From the IMG/VR virus record IMGVR_UViG_3300030106_003684, positions 1 to 48,446 of that record: a DNA stretch of 48,446 bases; one strand, written 5' to 3'. Made by a program: the position numbers and the translations under genes. A model generated the notes under the pieces. That model was not told the origin of the DNA. It made no database searches and saw only the letters and a list, made by a program, of their open reading frames with translations. Source of the stretch: a virus. Shown here piece after piece: positions 16,237 through 23,696 of this stretch (position 1 is the stretch's first letter; each line of letters begins with the position of its first letter).

Positions 16237-16659
16237 ATGGTTAAATATACTAATGCTCAAGTATCAGAGATTAAAGATTCATTGTTTACTGATATAGTAG
16301 ACGGCAATGAAGTATTTAATACTAAAGCCTTTGATGATTGGGTAACAATGCAAGAAGCTAAAGGAAATACTTTTCCCAAAGCTAGAACGGGCAAAGTAGT
16401 TGATAATGAAACTATAGCTAAACTAAAAGCTGAGTTTACAACTGCAATTAAGAAACTGCCTAATGTTACACCAACAGGTAAAAAAGGATTTGTAATAGAT
16501 GGTAATGACCAACTAATACAAGTTCAGCCATTATTTAGGGTAGTTGAAGCTAATAAAGCTGGAGTTAGTGAGGCTAAGTATAAGGAAGTATACAAAGCTA
16601 CTGCAAAAGCTCAGAATATTAAGACACCTAAAAAGGATACTACCAAGCAAAACAAGTAA
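16237..16659 (+). CDS. Immediate-early monocistronic protein (140 aa), unknown function
   Basis: Preceded by the strong promoter and AAAAGGA, and followed 25 nt later by a strong terminator, so it is a stand-alone, probably highly expressed early gene. The protein is Lys-rich (MVKYTNAQVSEIKDSLFTDI start; about one residue in six is Lys) with helix-beta patterning and a basic Lys/Thr tail (TPKKDTTKQNK). No family recognised. High basicity and first-expressed position fit a host-takeover or DNA-binding protein, but that is inference. Confidence 0.75.
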   Translation: MVKYTNAQVSEIKDSLFTDIVDGNEVFNTKAFDDWVTMQEAKGNTFPKARTGKVVDNETIAKLKAEFTTAIKKLPNVTPTGKKGFVIDGNDQLIQVQPLFRVVEANKAGVSEAKYKEVYKATAKAQNIKTPKKDTTKQNK

Positions 16660-16683
16660 TTGTAATATTGTTTGCAATAAATC

Positions 16684-16715
16684 AAGCCTATTCATATCTT
16701 GGATAGGCTTTTTTT
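16684..16715 (+). terminator. Rho-independent terminator
   Basis: An 8-bp stem AAGCCTAT / ATAGGCTT (16684-16691 with 16703-16710), 11-nt loop, followed by a run of T to 16715. It closes the monocistronic 140-aa transcription unit and separates it from the large early operon. Confidence 0.9.
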
Positions 16716-16770
16716 ATGATTTATTTTAAGATACACATACTAAAACACTCCAAACCCTCGGATTCAATAC

Positions 16771-17259
16771 TTGGATAAACTAAATATATATATCAATCGC
16801 CATTCTACCAGAGTTATCGCTAAAGATTATACTACAGGTAAAAGTGAAGTAGTACACCATACAACAAAAGCGACACACTACCAAACAGCGAGAGATATGG
16901 TAATTAATCACTTAGCAAAGTATTATATTCAAAAGTATAATTTGCGTATAGTTGTATTTGATAATGTAATAAAAGAAGTTATAACATACAGACCAGATAA
17001 AAGCGTACCTCCAGAAGATAAGTACAAAGGTTTACCTGCGTCAAATAGATATATACCGGATAAACTTGTAGAGTTTGAAGCTAACGGCTCACGCTATAAA
17101 GTAGATAAAGATTTTAATCTGTACACTGAAGATAACAGTGCGTATTATAGAAATATAAAGAAGAGTAGACTGCGTTATTTAACATCACAGTATGATAATG
17201 ATAGAATGAGCGCAGATACATTTGTTTATGAACTAAATAAAGCAATAGATAATAGATGA
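16771..17259 (+). CDS. Early protein (162 aa), unknown function
   Basis: The frame opens with a TTG at 16771 (MDKLNIYINRHSTRVIAKDY); there is no ATG until residue 47 (MVINHLAKYY), and no strong RBS before the TTG, so the start is uncertain. The protein is basic, with mixed alpha/beta patterning and a Tyr-rich middle (YKGLPASNRYIP). No domain recognised. It is the first gene of the main early operon, and its stop codon lies within the 5' arm of a 13-bp hairpin. Confidence 0.55.
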   Translation: MDKLNIYINRHSTRVIAKDYTTGKSEVVHHTTKATHYQTARDMVINHLAKYYIQKYNLRIVVFDNVIKEVITYRPDKSVPPEDKYKGLPASNRYIPDKLVEFEANGSRYKVDKDFNLYTEDNSAYYRNIKKSRLRYLTSQYDNDRMSADTFVYELNKAIDNR

Positions 17260-17310
17260 GTAGCGACAATATACTAGCAACCTCCTACCACATCGCTTCG
17301 CTATTCATCT
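17254..17310 (+). ncRNA. Long hairpin spanning a stop codon (RNA element)
   Basis: AGATGAGTAGCGA (17254-17266) pairs with TCGCTATTCATCT (17298-17310) over 13 bp with one G-T pair. The 31-nt loop contains CCTCCT, the sequence complementary to a Shine-Dalgarno site, and TCGCT repeated. The 5' arm covers the TGA of the upstream gene; the 3' arm ends 22 nt before the next ATG. There is no U-tract, so it is not an ordinary terminator. It may control coupling or mRNA stability. Confidence 0.45.
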
Positions 17311-17332
17311 TCTATTGCGAAAGAAAAGAACT

Positions 17333-17530
17333 ATGAAAGAACAAGATAAACTATCAATTTATAATTACGCTGAAACTATGAAGTCAATAAGAGCTATAGA
17401 GCGACAGTATTGGGTTGGTGATGGTCATATAGAGGCGGCAAAAAGAATTCATACACTAAGAAGTGCTATGTTAAAATACAGGCGACAGTTTTTAATATAT
17501 AGAATATTGGAATTTCTACGCCTAAGATAA
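17333..17530 (+). CDS. Small helical basic protein (65 aa)
   Basis: ATG at 17333 preceded by GAAAGAAAAGA; a TTG 18 nt upstream in frame is possible. The protein is mostly helical and basic at its end (MLKYRRQFLIYRILEFLRLR), resembling small host-interaction or DNA-binding phage proteins. It lies between the 13-bp hairpin and the AAA+ gene. Function unknown. Confidence 0.5.
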   Translation: MKEQDKLSIYNYAETMKSIRAIERQYWVGDGHIEAAKRIHTLRSAMLKYRRQFLIYRILEFLRLR

Positions 17531-17600
17531 AACTTATCAAAGAAAGCACAGCGACAAGTAATTGTCGTATGTGATAACAAATAACATAAAAGGAAAAGCG

Positions 17601-19697
17601 ATGCAAGATACAATCTCAGTAAAAGGATTGCATACCGCCTTGAACGATAAGGACTACATTTGTAGTTCATTATTTGCTTCAAATATAGCGTCAGCAATTC
17701 ATGCAAAGCCTGTTGGAGGTGCGTTTCTATACGGCCCTGCCGGTACTGGAAAAAGTCTGCTTCCACAGGTGTTATCTGAGATTCTTGAGCGTAAGCTATA
17801 CTTCCATCAATGTTCAGCAGGTACTCGCGAAGATGACCTATTGATGCGTATTTGGCCTAGTGAAGAAACTACTTCAGGCGTCAAAATAGAATATGGTAAA
17901 ATATTCGAAGCGTCAAAAGCATCACAAAGCGAGAAAGTTGTTGTTGTATTAGATGAATGGGATAAGACAAAACCTAGCGCAGATGGTTTCTTTCTAGACT
18001 TTCTGCAATATGGTCGCTTATCTGTGCCTAACGGAGATGATGTTAAGGCGAACTTAGATAATATGATAATATTCTTTACTGCGAACGATGAACGTGATTT
18101 CTCAGAAGCTTTAATGCGTAGGTTTCCTAAAATAGACCTAATGCCATTAACGCCAACACTTGTTAATAAGGCACTGAAGAAAACACATAAGAGTAGCCCG
18201 TTTCGCCCTAATGCTATTAGTCTGTATCAAAAATGTCTGATGGCGGATATGCCCAAACCTGCAACTATACAAGAATTGCGTCAATTATTAGATGCTATTA
18301 CATTTCTTGGTAAAGGTGCTGATTGGGATACGCTAGTATATCAATACATAACAAAGACAGAAGAGAATCATTCATTACTTAGCGAAGCTGAGAAAAATGA
18401 ATGGCAAGACTATAAAGAAGAACAAAAGTCTAAATTAACGCCTGAAGCATATATTAAGGCGTTTGGTGAAGACAAGAAAACTTCTAATGGCGTTGAGATG
18501 CCTAAAATGTGTGATTTAAGGAACTTTGACAGTGACTTTGATACTGTACAAGGCATTTCTAATGATGACGACATATACGGCGTTATTAATCGTGATGACG
18601 AAGCATATTCAGTGATAACTGATACAGTCAGCGATATGCCAGAAGAACCACAGTTCCTCGATTGGGCGGAAGTACGTAATGATTGCATTATTGCTAAAAA
18701 ACCTGTTCCACTTGAACACGCACACGAATTTATGACTCGATTTAGTAGAACCACCGCAAAAGGTGAAATGGTATTCACTACCGATGATATATCACTTGAT
18801 GAGATGCGTAGATTAGTTCGTGGCAAGTATACAAAACACAAGTATTCCGCTGAGGAAATTATTGCTCGTGAAACATATACTGAGCGTGACAAGACAGTTA
18901 AAAAGGATAAGGTTGATGTGCGATGGAAAAATGGTAATACAGAGATAATTGTTAATGTAGGTCATATTATGCGTTTGCTAATAGCTATGCAAATGAATAG
19001 TAAACATAACTTACTACAATTACCGGAAGTAGCACAACACAAAGGTATTACTACACATCCTTTGCTTAGTATTAGCGATATTGTACCATTTTATCTTAAA
19101 ATAACAAGACCGCAAGATAAAATAGGCAATCTGATGCTCAAGAATCTGAAGCGCACAAACAGTTATTGTCAAATGCTTATGCCTAAACCTCCACAAAAAT
19201 ACAGCGATATTGATATCTCTGCTAGAATAGATGATTTATACACTAGAAAAGCTAAGTTTCAATATACAACTGTACCGGATGTTAAGGTAGTTAAAGCGAA
19301 TGGTATACAAGTAAGACTTACAAGTCTAAATACGCACCATGATTATGATGGCAATGATACTGTTTATGTCAGAATCAACGATGCGCCTGATATAAATGTA
19401 TTTAAGTTTGCTCTTGGGCTAGTTGAATACATACCATTATATAGGTGTTTCAAAGCGAATAGAAAAGAAACAATGGCTGATATGCAATCTACCGGTTGGA
19501 AAGTATCACCAGACAACCTTGATGCGTTGTCTAAAAATGATACTAACTGTTTATTCGTATCAGACCATGTGATAGTTTGGCGTAACTTTTGGGCAAGTGA
19601 GAACTTAAACACAAGTAACGTATCACTATCTAACAGAATAAAATCGACAATAGCGTTGTTAAATACATTAAAGGACACTTATGAAGCTAAAGATTAA
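17601..19697 (+). CDS. AAA+ ATPase of the MoxR/CobS type (698 aa)
   Basis: N-terminal AAA+ module (residues 1 to about 220): Walker A YGPAGTGKS (44-52), Walker B VVVVLDEWDK (113-122), sensor-1 FTANDERD (159-166) and an arginine-finger region ALMRRF (170-175). The order and spacing match dynein-like/MoxR and CobS ATPases, which remodel partners together with VWA proteins. Residues from about 220 to 698 form a long C-terminal region I do not recognise, probably the substrate or partner-binding part. ATG at 17601 has AAAGGAAAAGCG before it; the 12-codon longer TTG frame lacks this. The next gene overlaps by 17 nt and carries a VWA domain, a pairing seen in MoxR-VWA and CobS-CobT systems. Confidence 0.85.
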   Translation: MQDTISVKGLHTALNDKDYICSSLFASNIASAIHAKPVGGAFLYGPAGTGKSLLPQVLSEILERKLYFHQCSAGTREDDLLMRIWPSEETTSGVKIEYGKIFEASKASQSEKVVVVLDEWDKTKPSADGFFLDFLQYGRLSVPNGDDVKANLDNMIIFFTANDERDFSEALMRRFPKIDLMPLTPTLVNKALKKTHKSSPFRPNAISLYQKCLMADMPKPATIQELRQLLDAITFLGKGADWDTLVYQYITKTEENHSLLSEAEKNEWQDYKEEQKSKLTPEAYIKAFGEDKKTSNGVEMPKMCDLRNFDSDFDTVQGISNDDDIYGVINRDDEAYSVITDTVSDMPEEPQFLDWAEVRNDCIIAKKPVPLEHAHEFMTRFSRTTAKGEMVFTTDDISLDEMRRLVRGKYTKHKYSAEEIIARETYTERDKTVKKDKVDVRWKNGNTEIIVNVGHIMRLLIAMQMNSKHNLLQLPEVAQHKGITTHPLLSISDIVPFYLKITRPQDKIGNLMLKNLKRTNSYCQMLMPKPPQKYSDIDISARIDDLYTRKAKFQYTTVPDVKVVKANGIQVRLTSLNTHHDYDGNDTVYVRINDAPDINVFKFALGLVEYIPLYRCFKANRKETMADMQSTGWKVSPDNLDALSKNDTNCLFVSDHVIVWRNFWASENLNTSNVSLSNRIKSTIALLNTLKDTYEAKD

Positions 19698-20838
19698 TAG
19701 AAGCTGGCGTAAATGGAAAGATGAAAACAATGACAGACACGCTCCTAGAGTGGTTGTCGGTAGTGAAGAGGGGTCTGGCGCAAGTCAGACCTCTCGCCCT
19801 AGTCAAAATACTGCATTAAAGAATTTTAAAGTTAAAAAAGTTTCAAATGCTAAATTAAATAGCAAATCAAATAAAATGTATGATGCCGGTAAGGAATTAT
19901 ACGCTAACAATAATATTGTGTCTAAAAAAGGCATATCAAAAACTCGCAGTAAATCTAAAACGCCTGAATATGATATTGGCAAGATTGAACGTATGACTGA
20001 AAATGTATATGAACAGTTAAAAGAACAAGGTAATCGCGGTAATGATGCTAAAGTACAAGAATTAGATGAGCGATTAGATAATATATATGATTTTCAAAAT
20101 CAATTAGAATATAGTATTCATAACTTTTATAAAAAAGATAACAAAGAAAATAAAGTAGATGAAAAACAAGAGTTTGGTTCAAATCAATTTTGTGCGCCTT
20201 CTTTAGGTATAAACTACTATAAATCAAGAAATAGGCGTTATGGTACTGAATTCGCTAATTTAATAGCTAAACTAGCTGAAGATAATACTGGTTCAGACAC
20301 AGAAGGCGATGAATTTTGGGATGAACACTTATTAACAGAGCGTGTAGTAACAAAATATGCTATAAATAAATGTAAAAAAGACAGAGTTAAAGAGCGTATA
20401 GTATTAATGTTAGACACTTCTCCATCTTGTAAGCGTGTTGCTAATTTTTATGGTCTTATTGCACAATTAGCAGCTAAATATGATGATATAGAATTATATG
20501 ATGCACCTAATGGTAGAATTGTACATAAATATTGCAGGCGTACAAAAGATTTTATTCCAATATGGAACGAACAAGACATACAAAATAGAGCGTATGATTG
20601 GAAATATTTAAAAGATAGAACTGTGTTAATATTTACTGATACTGATGCAACTAGACCTGTGCGAGAGAATATAGGTGTAAATAATATAGTTTTTATGCAC
20701 CATAAGAGCGAACGTGATTCTTTATATCGCTCAGAATTTAAAAGACTTGTTAAAAGATTAGTAAAATCCGGAAATAGTATTTATTATGATATAGATAGCC
20801 CGGATAAACTCGTGGAGGTAATTAAAAAACTTAAATAA
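19681..20838 (+). CDS. VWA-domain (CobT-like) partner of the AAA+ ATPase (385 aa)
   Basis: C-terminal VWA-like domain from about residue 235: the first MIDAS loop is LMLDTSPS (Asp245, Ser247, Ser249; DxSxS) and the later strand VLIFTDTDA supplies another metal-site Asp. The first about 230 residues are a basic, Ser/Lys-rich flexible region followed by helices (IERMTENVYEQLKEQ). The domain is short, near 150 residues, a minimal VWA. In MoxR-VWA and CobS-CobT pairs the VWA protein bridges the ATPase ring to its target through Mg2+. It starts inside the ATPase gene (17-nt overlap, GGA box), so the two are made together. Confidence 0.78.
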   Translation: MKLKINRSWRKWKDENNDRHAPRVVVGSEEGSGASQTSRPSQNTALKNFKVKKVSNAKLNSKSNKMYDAGKELYANNNIVSKKGISKTRSKSKTPEYDIGKIERMTENVYEQLKEQGNRGNDAKVQELDERLDNIYDFQNQLEYSIHNFYKKDNKENKVDEKQEFGSNQFCAPSLGINYYKSRNRRYGTEFANLIAKLAEDNTGSDTEGDEFWDEHLLTERVVTKYAINKCKKDRVKERIVLMLDTSPSCKRVANFYGLIAQLAAKYDDIELYDAPNGRIVHKYCRRTKDFIPIWNEQDIQNRAYDWKYLKDRTVLIFTDTDATRPVRENIGVNNIVFMHHKSERDSLYRSEFKRLVKRLVKSGNSIYYDIDSPDKLVEVIKKLK

Positions 20839-20859
20839 TAACAAAAAAAGGAGCGTAAT

Positions 20860-21771
20860 ATGTCTAAACAACAAAGTTACTACATCTCTTTAACATCGGA
20901 TGCCCATGCGGCTTTCAATGTTAAAGTTGCTAGTAAAACTGAAATGGAAAAAGCTAAACCGCTATTTAGTAATTTAGTAAGTCTATGTCAAAATTCGCTA
21001 AACAACAGTAGTACGCCACAAGAGTTCTTCAAAGAGCTTAAAGGGCGACTTGAGAAATTTAGTGAATTTACTGCTTTTTTTGAAACTAATGCAGTTTCAA
21101 TGGCGACAGCTATCACACAAATGCGTTTTCATACGATGTTAGTTGATAGTTGGGATAAACAGTATGCTAAAATACTATGTACAAGAATGGGCGAAAAGGA
21201 TAAATCTTATGATTTACCGCCACCATCTATGGTTGTTAATTTAGAAAGCAAGACGAGAGCAAAGCTGAGCGATAAAAACTACATCGATGCATACAATAGT
21301 GTTGGTGCGGTAGAAGTTAGCTATGGCTTTATGGATGAAGATGGCGCTAAACTAGATAAAATTAGCAAAGATGTGCCTAAAGAAGCTATTCAAGAAGCGA
21401 TTGACACCATGATGAATGATGTTGAAAAGCTGCATAGAAAAGCTATAAGAAAAGTTCTTGTAGATTGCGGTTTAGAGCCTAAAAGCGGTGAATTATCTGT
21501 TAATGATGATTTTATTGGTGCAATAAAGCGATTAGGTACTCAAAAAGGTGATAAATATCAAGCTAGTAATAAAATGCACGAATTGATTGACAAGATGAAT
21601 ATCAAAGCGTCTGATGATTTTGATGATATACTTAGTAAGTTAATGTCAAATCCAGAAACGCGTAAGTTAATTCTTGAAGATTTCAAGAGATGGCGTGCTG
21701 AAAAAGATGGCGAAGATGATGAATTTGCTGGAATGATGCCAATACCGGGAGAATTTGTAGCTGAAGCATAG
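20860..21771 (+). CDS. Third protein of the AAA+/VWA operon (303 aa), helical, unknown function
   Basis: Starts 21 nt after the VWA gene with AAAAAAGGAGCG in front of its ATG. Predicted mostly helical, with acidic-basic patterned stretches (KMNIKASDDFDDILSKLMSN) and a Met-containing C-terminus (EFAGMMPIPGEFVAEA). No enzymatic motif, transmembrane segment or metal site. I do not recognise a family. By position it is the likely substrate, adaptor or structural target of the ATPase-VWA pair. Confidence 0.7.
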   Translation: MSKQQSYYISLTSDAHAAFNVKVASKTEMEKAKPLFSNLVSLCQNSLNNSSTPQEFFKELKGRLEKFSEFTAFFETNAVSMATAITQMRFHTMLVDSWDKQYAKILCTRMGEKDKSYDLPPPSMVVNLESKTRAKLSDKNYIDAYNSVGAVEVSYGFMDEDGAKLDKISKDVPKEAIQEAIDTMMNDVEKLHRKAIRKVLVDCGLEPKSGELSVNDDFIGAIKRLGTQKGDKYQASNKMHELIDKMNIKASDDFDDILSKLMSNPETRKLILEDFKRWRAEKDGEDDEFAGMMPIPGEFVAEA

Positions 21772-21774
21772 TAA

Positions 21775-21915
21775 TTGTAGGTAGATGCCGTAATAAAGCT
21801 AGCGCCCTACAAATGGATATGGTTATGTGATAACTTGTAGTTTTTGTTTATAGGTATTCATTTTCTACAACAGGTTCGCAACCTGCATATCCACTGAGTC
21901 GCAACAAAGCGACTC
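21775..21915 (+). ncRNA. Candidate structured RNA with a zero-linker cloverleaf
   Basis: The 165-nt gap holds no ORF but is almost fully paired. Outer helix GGATATG (21815-21821) / CATATCC (21886-21892) encloses three hairpins that abut without spare bases: GTTAT-GTG-ATAAC (21822-21834); TTGTAG...CTACAA (21835-21840 / 21865-21870, 24-nt loop); CAGGTT-CGC-AACCTG (21871-21885). It is flanked by TTGTAGG (21775-21781) / CCTACAA (21806-21812) and, three bases after, by GAGTCGC-AACAAA-GCGACTC (21896-21915). TTGTAG and CTACAA each occur twice, so arms can exchange partners, as in a switch. It is not a canonical tRNA (the third arm has a 3-nt loop, no T-loop). It ends 21 nt before the ParB-like gene. 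Confidence 0.6.
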
Positions 21916-21936
21916 TTAACAAAAAAGGAGTATTGT

Positions 21937-22794
21937 ATGAAAGATACAACAGATTGGGAATCTGAAGCGAAGAAATATAAATCGCTTTATGATAAAAATC
22001 TAACTCCTGATGATGATAGATTGCTTAATATGCTCGCCACTAATGGCAAAAGCGAGTTTTCAGATGAAACTCTGGAAACTCACATGACTTTTGGCACTAA
22101 GCAGTACACTAAGTTTAGTCTAATATCAGGAAATCGCGATATGAGCGATAGCCATATCGATACGCTTGCTGAGAAAATCAAAACAGGAGAAAACTTTTTA
22201 AAGTATTGTCCTATTATGGTTGATGAGCAAATGCGTATACTTGATGGGCAGCATCGTTTTTTCGCTGCTCAAAGAGCAGGTGTACATATATGGTACAATA
22301 TTGTTGTAGGTAAAGTCAATCTTGACACTGTTGCGAGAATCAACGAAAGTCAAAAGAAATGGCAACCTAGCAATTTTATCCATATGTACGCTGATATGGG
22401 TTATGTCGAATATCGAACATTTGAGGAGTTTATTAGTAAGGACAGAGGTTATCATTTGTCGCCTTCTACTGGACTCTTATTGTTTGGTAATCAATCAATG
22501 AAAACTCTGCGTTCAGGAGATTTGCAACTTGTAGACCTTCTTTACGCTGAGAAAATGGCAGATGCGCTGCTAGATGTACAAAAATACGTAAAGTTTGCAA
22601 CGTACAATCGTTTTGCAAATGCTTTTAAGCGCGTTTTTGAACACGAAGAATACAACCATAAGCGTATGATGAAAAAGTTAGAACAGAGAAAGCACACTAT
22701 CAAAAAGCTGACATCTGTTACTGATTATATTCGCTTAATAGAAGGAATCTACAACTATAATATGCACGTAGATAAGAAAGTTCGCTTCTTTTAA
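21937..22794 (+). CDS. ParB/sulfiredoxin-fold protein (285 aa)
   Basis: The core has YKAL-like lead-in then ILDGQHRFFAAQRAG (DGQHR, residues 103-107), the phosphate/nucleotide-binding motif of the ParB-Srx superfamily. Instead of the ParB HTH, the second half (about 150-285) is a helical region (FIHMYADMGYVEYRTFEEF) related to other phage DGQHR proteins. Role: nucleotide-dependent DNA or partner binding, possibly transcription or partition-like control; family only. Residues 5-20 (TDWESEAKKYKSLYDK) match residues 60-75 of the capsid scaffold closely, also at DNA level. AAAAAAGGAG precedes the ATG and a structured RNA lies upstream, suggesting its own post-transcriptional control. Confidence 0.75.
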   Translation: MKDTTDWESEAKKYKSLYDKNLTPDDDRLLNMLATNGKSEFSDETLETHMTFGTKQYTKFSLISGNRDMSDSHIDTLAEKIKTGENFLKYCPIMVDEQMRILDGQHRFFAAQRAGVHIWYNIVVGKVNLDTVARINESQKKWQPSNFIHMYADMGYVEYRTFEEFISKDRGYHLSPSTGLLLFGNQSMKTLRSGDLQLVDLLYAEKMADALLDVQKYVKFATYNRFANAFKRVFEHEEYNHKRMMKKLEQRKHTIKKLTSVTDYIRLIEGIYNYNMHVDKKVRFF

Positions 22795-22804
22795 GTACGC
22801 CTCC

Positions 22805-22886
22805 CTTTACTATAATATATATAATATATAGTAGTAAAGTAATGTATAGTAATATGCGTAGTATATAAATTATATATATACTACGC
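22805..22886. repeat. AT-rich nested inverted repeats (possible origin or promoter zone)
   Basis: Within the 194-nt gap after the ParB-like gene, CTTTACTA (22805-22812) pairs with TAGTAAAG (22832-22839), and GCGTAGTATATA (22856-22867) pairs with TATATACTACGC (22875-22886), a perfect 12-bp stem with a 7-nt loop. The surroundings are almost pure TA. CTTTACTATA recurs directly after the second stem (from 22886). The rest of the gap (about 22920-22988) is A/G-rich leader with an AAAGGAAAAAGCG site for the next gene. Strand separation here would be easy; an origin is possible but unproven. Confidence 0.55.
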
Positions 22887-22988
22887 TTTACTATATATAT
22901 AATATATAATACTATAAATACTTATAAAAGAAAAAAATAATTATAAAGAAAAAGAAAAGTAATAAAAGAAAAAGAAAGGAAAAAGCGT

Positions 22989-23450
22989 ATGGGATTTGAT
23001 TTATATGGTTTAAAACCAAATAATCCTAACAATTTAGTTAAACCAACACTTCCTCCGGAACTTATAAAAAGCAAAATGAAAGAATATTATAATGCTATTG
23101 ATAAGTATGAAAGCGAAGTTGTTGGTTATTACTTTCGTAACAATGTATGGTTCTGGCGACCTTTATGGATGTTTGTTTGTAAAAATTGCTCAGACATACT
23201 AAGCGAAAAGAATATGGAAATGGGTACTTATAACGATGGTCATAAGATATCCAAAACAAAAGCAACGCGCATAGGTAAAAGACTTAAAAAACTTTTGCGT
23301 GATGGCACTGCTAAGGATTTTGAAAAACTTAACAACTCAGGGTTTGATAGCGATGGAAACAAGATAGAAGTTAGTTATCCATTCTACACTGACAATGTTG
23401 AAGAGTTTGCAGAATTCTGTTTAAATAGTGGTGGATTTAGAATACATTAA
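22989..23450 (+). CDS. Conserved phage protein (153 aa), unknown function
   Basis: Starts MGFDLYGLKP and contains VGYYFRNNVWFWRPLWMFVC, a tryptophan-rich pattern shared by a family of small phage proteins I recognise but cannot assign a role. Two Cys in VCKNCSDIL may bind metal. The rest is helical (TRIGKRLKKLLRDG) and ends in a FAEFCLNSGGF motif. AAAGGAAAAAGCG before the ATG, in the early operon. Confidence 0.7.
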   Translation: MGFDLYGLKPNNPNNLVKPTLPPELIKSKMKEYYNAIDKYESEVVGYYFRNNVWFWRPLWMFVCKNCSDILSEKNMEMGTYNDGHKISKTKATRIGKRLKKLLRDGTAKDFEKLNNSGFDSDGNKIEVSYPFYTDNVEEFAEFCLNSGGFRIH

Positions 23451-23467
23451 CATAAGGAAAAGCGAAT

Positions 23468-23605
23468 ATGATAACAATAGCTAATCTCATAGCGAACTTT
23501 TTCATATTTTCATTAGCGCTTTTAATGTTTACTGTTGCATCTTTCTTAATATACATAGTATTAAGCGAGTGGATTGGTAATGGTAAATGGAAAAAGCGAT
23601 GGTAA
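23468..23605 (+). CDS. Small membrane protein (45 aa)
   Basis: ATG at 23468 with AAGGAAAAGCGAAT upstream. A single hydrophobic segment of about 28 residues (IANLIANFFIFSLALLMFTV...) is followed by a positively charged tail (GNGKWKKRW), consistent with an inner-membrane peptide with its C-terminus in the cytoplasm. Early expression argues against a late holin; a superinfection-exclusion or membrane-takeover role is inferred. Followed by a 91-nt gap with an A/T hairpin (ATGTTTTT 23616-23623 / AAAAACAT 23634-23641). Confidence 0.6.
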   Translation: MITIANLIANFFIFSLALLMFTVASFLIYIVLSEWIGNGKWKKRW

Positions 23606-23696
23606 ATAGCAAATCATGTTTTTTTGTTTTTTTAAAAACATTTGGAAGCTAATACTATGGTTTATAACTTCGTAACTCACAAAGGATAAATCAACA

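Noticed and set aside
18410-18892. 160-codon open frame antisense to the AAA+ gene
   Set aside because: Composition (Ser/Ile/Cys-rich) and absence of start signal; the sense frame carries clear ATPase motifs.
21815-21892. Possible tRNA (cloverleaf with 7-bp acceptor-like stem)
   Set aside because: The third arm is 15 nt with a 3-nt loop, so no T-loop (5+7+5) exists, the linkers are missing and no anticodon loop fits. Kept as a structured RNA, not a tRNA.
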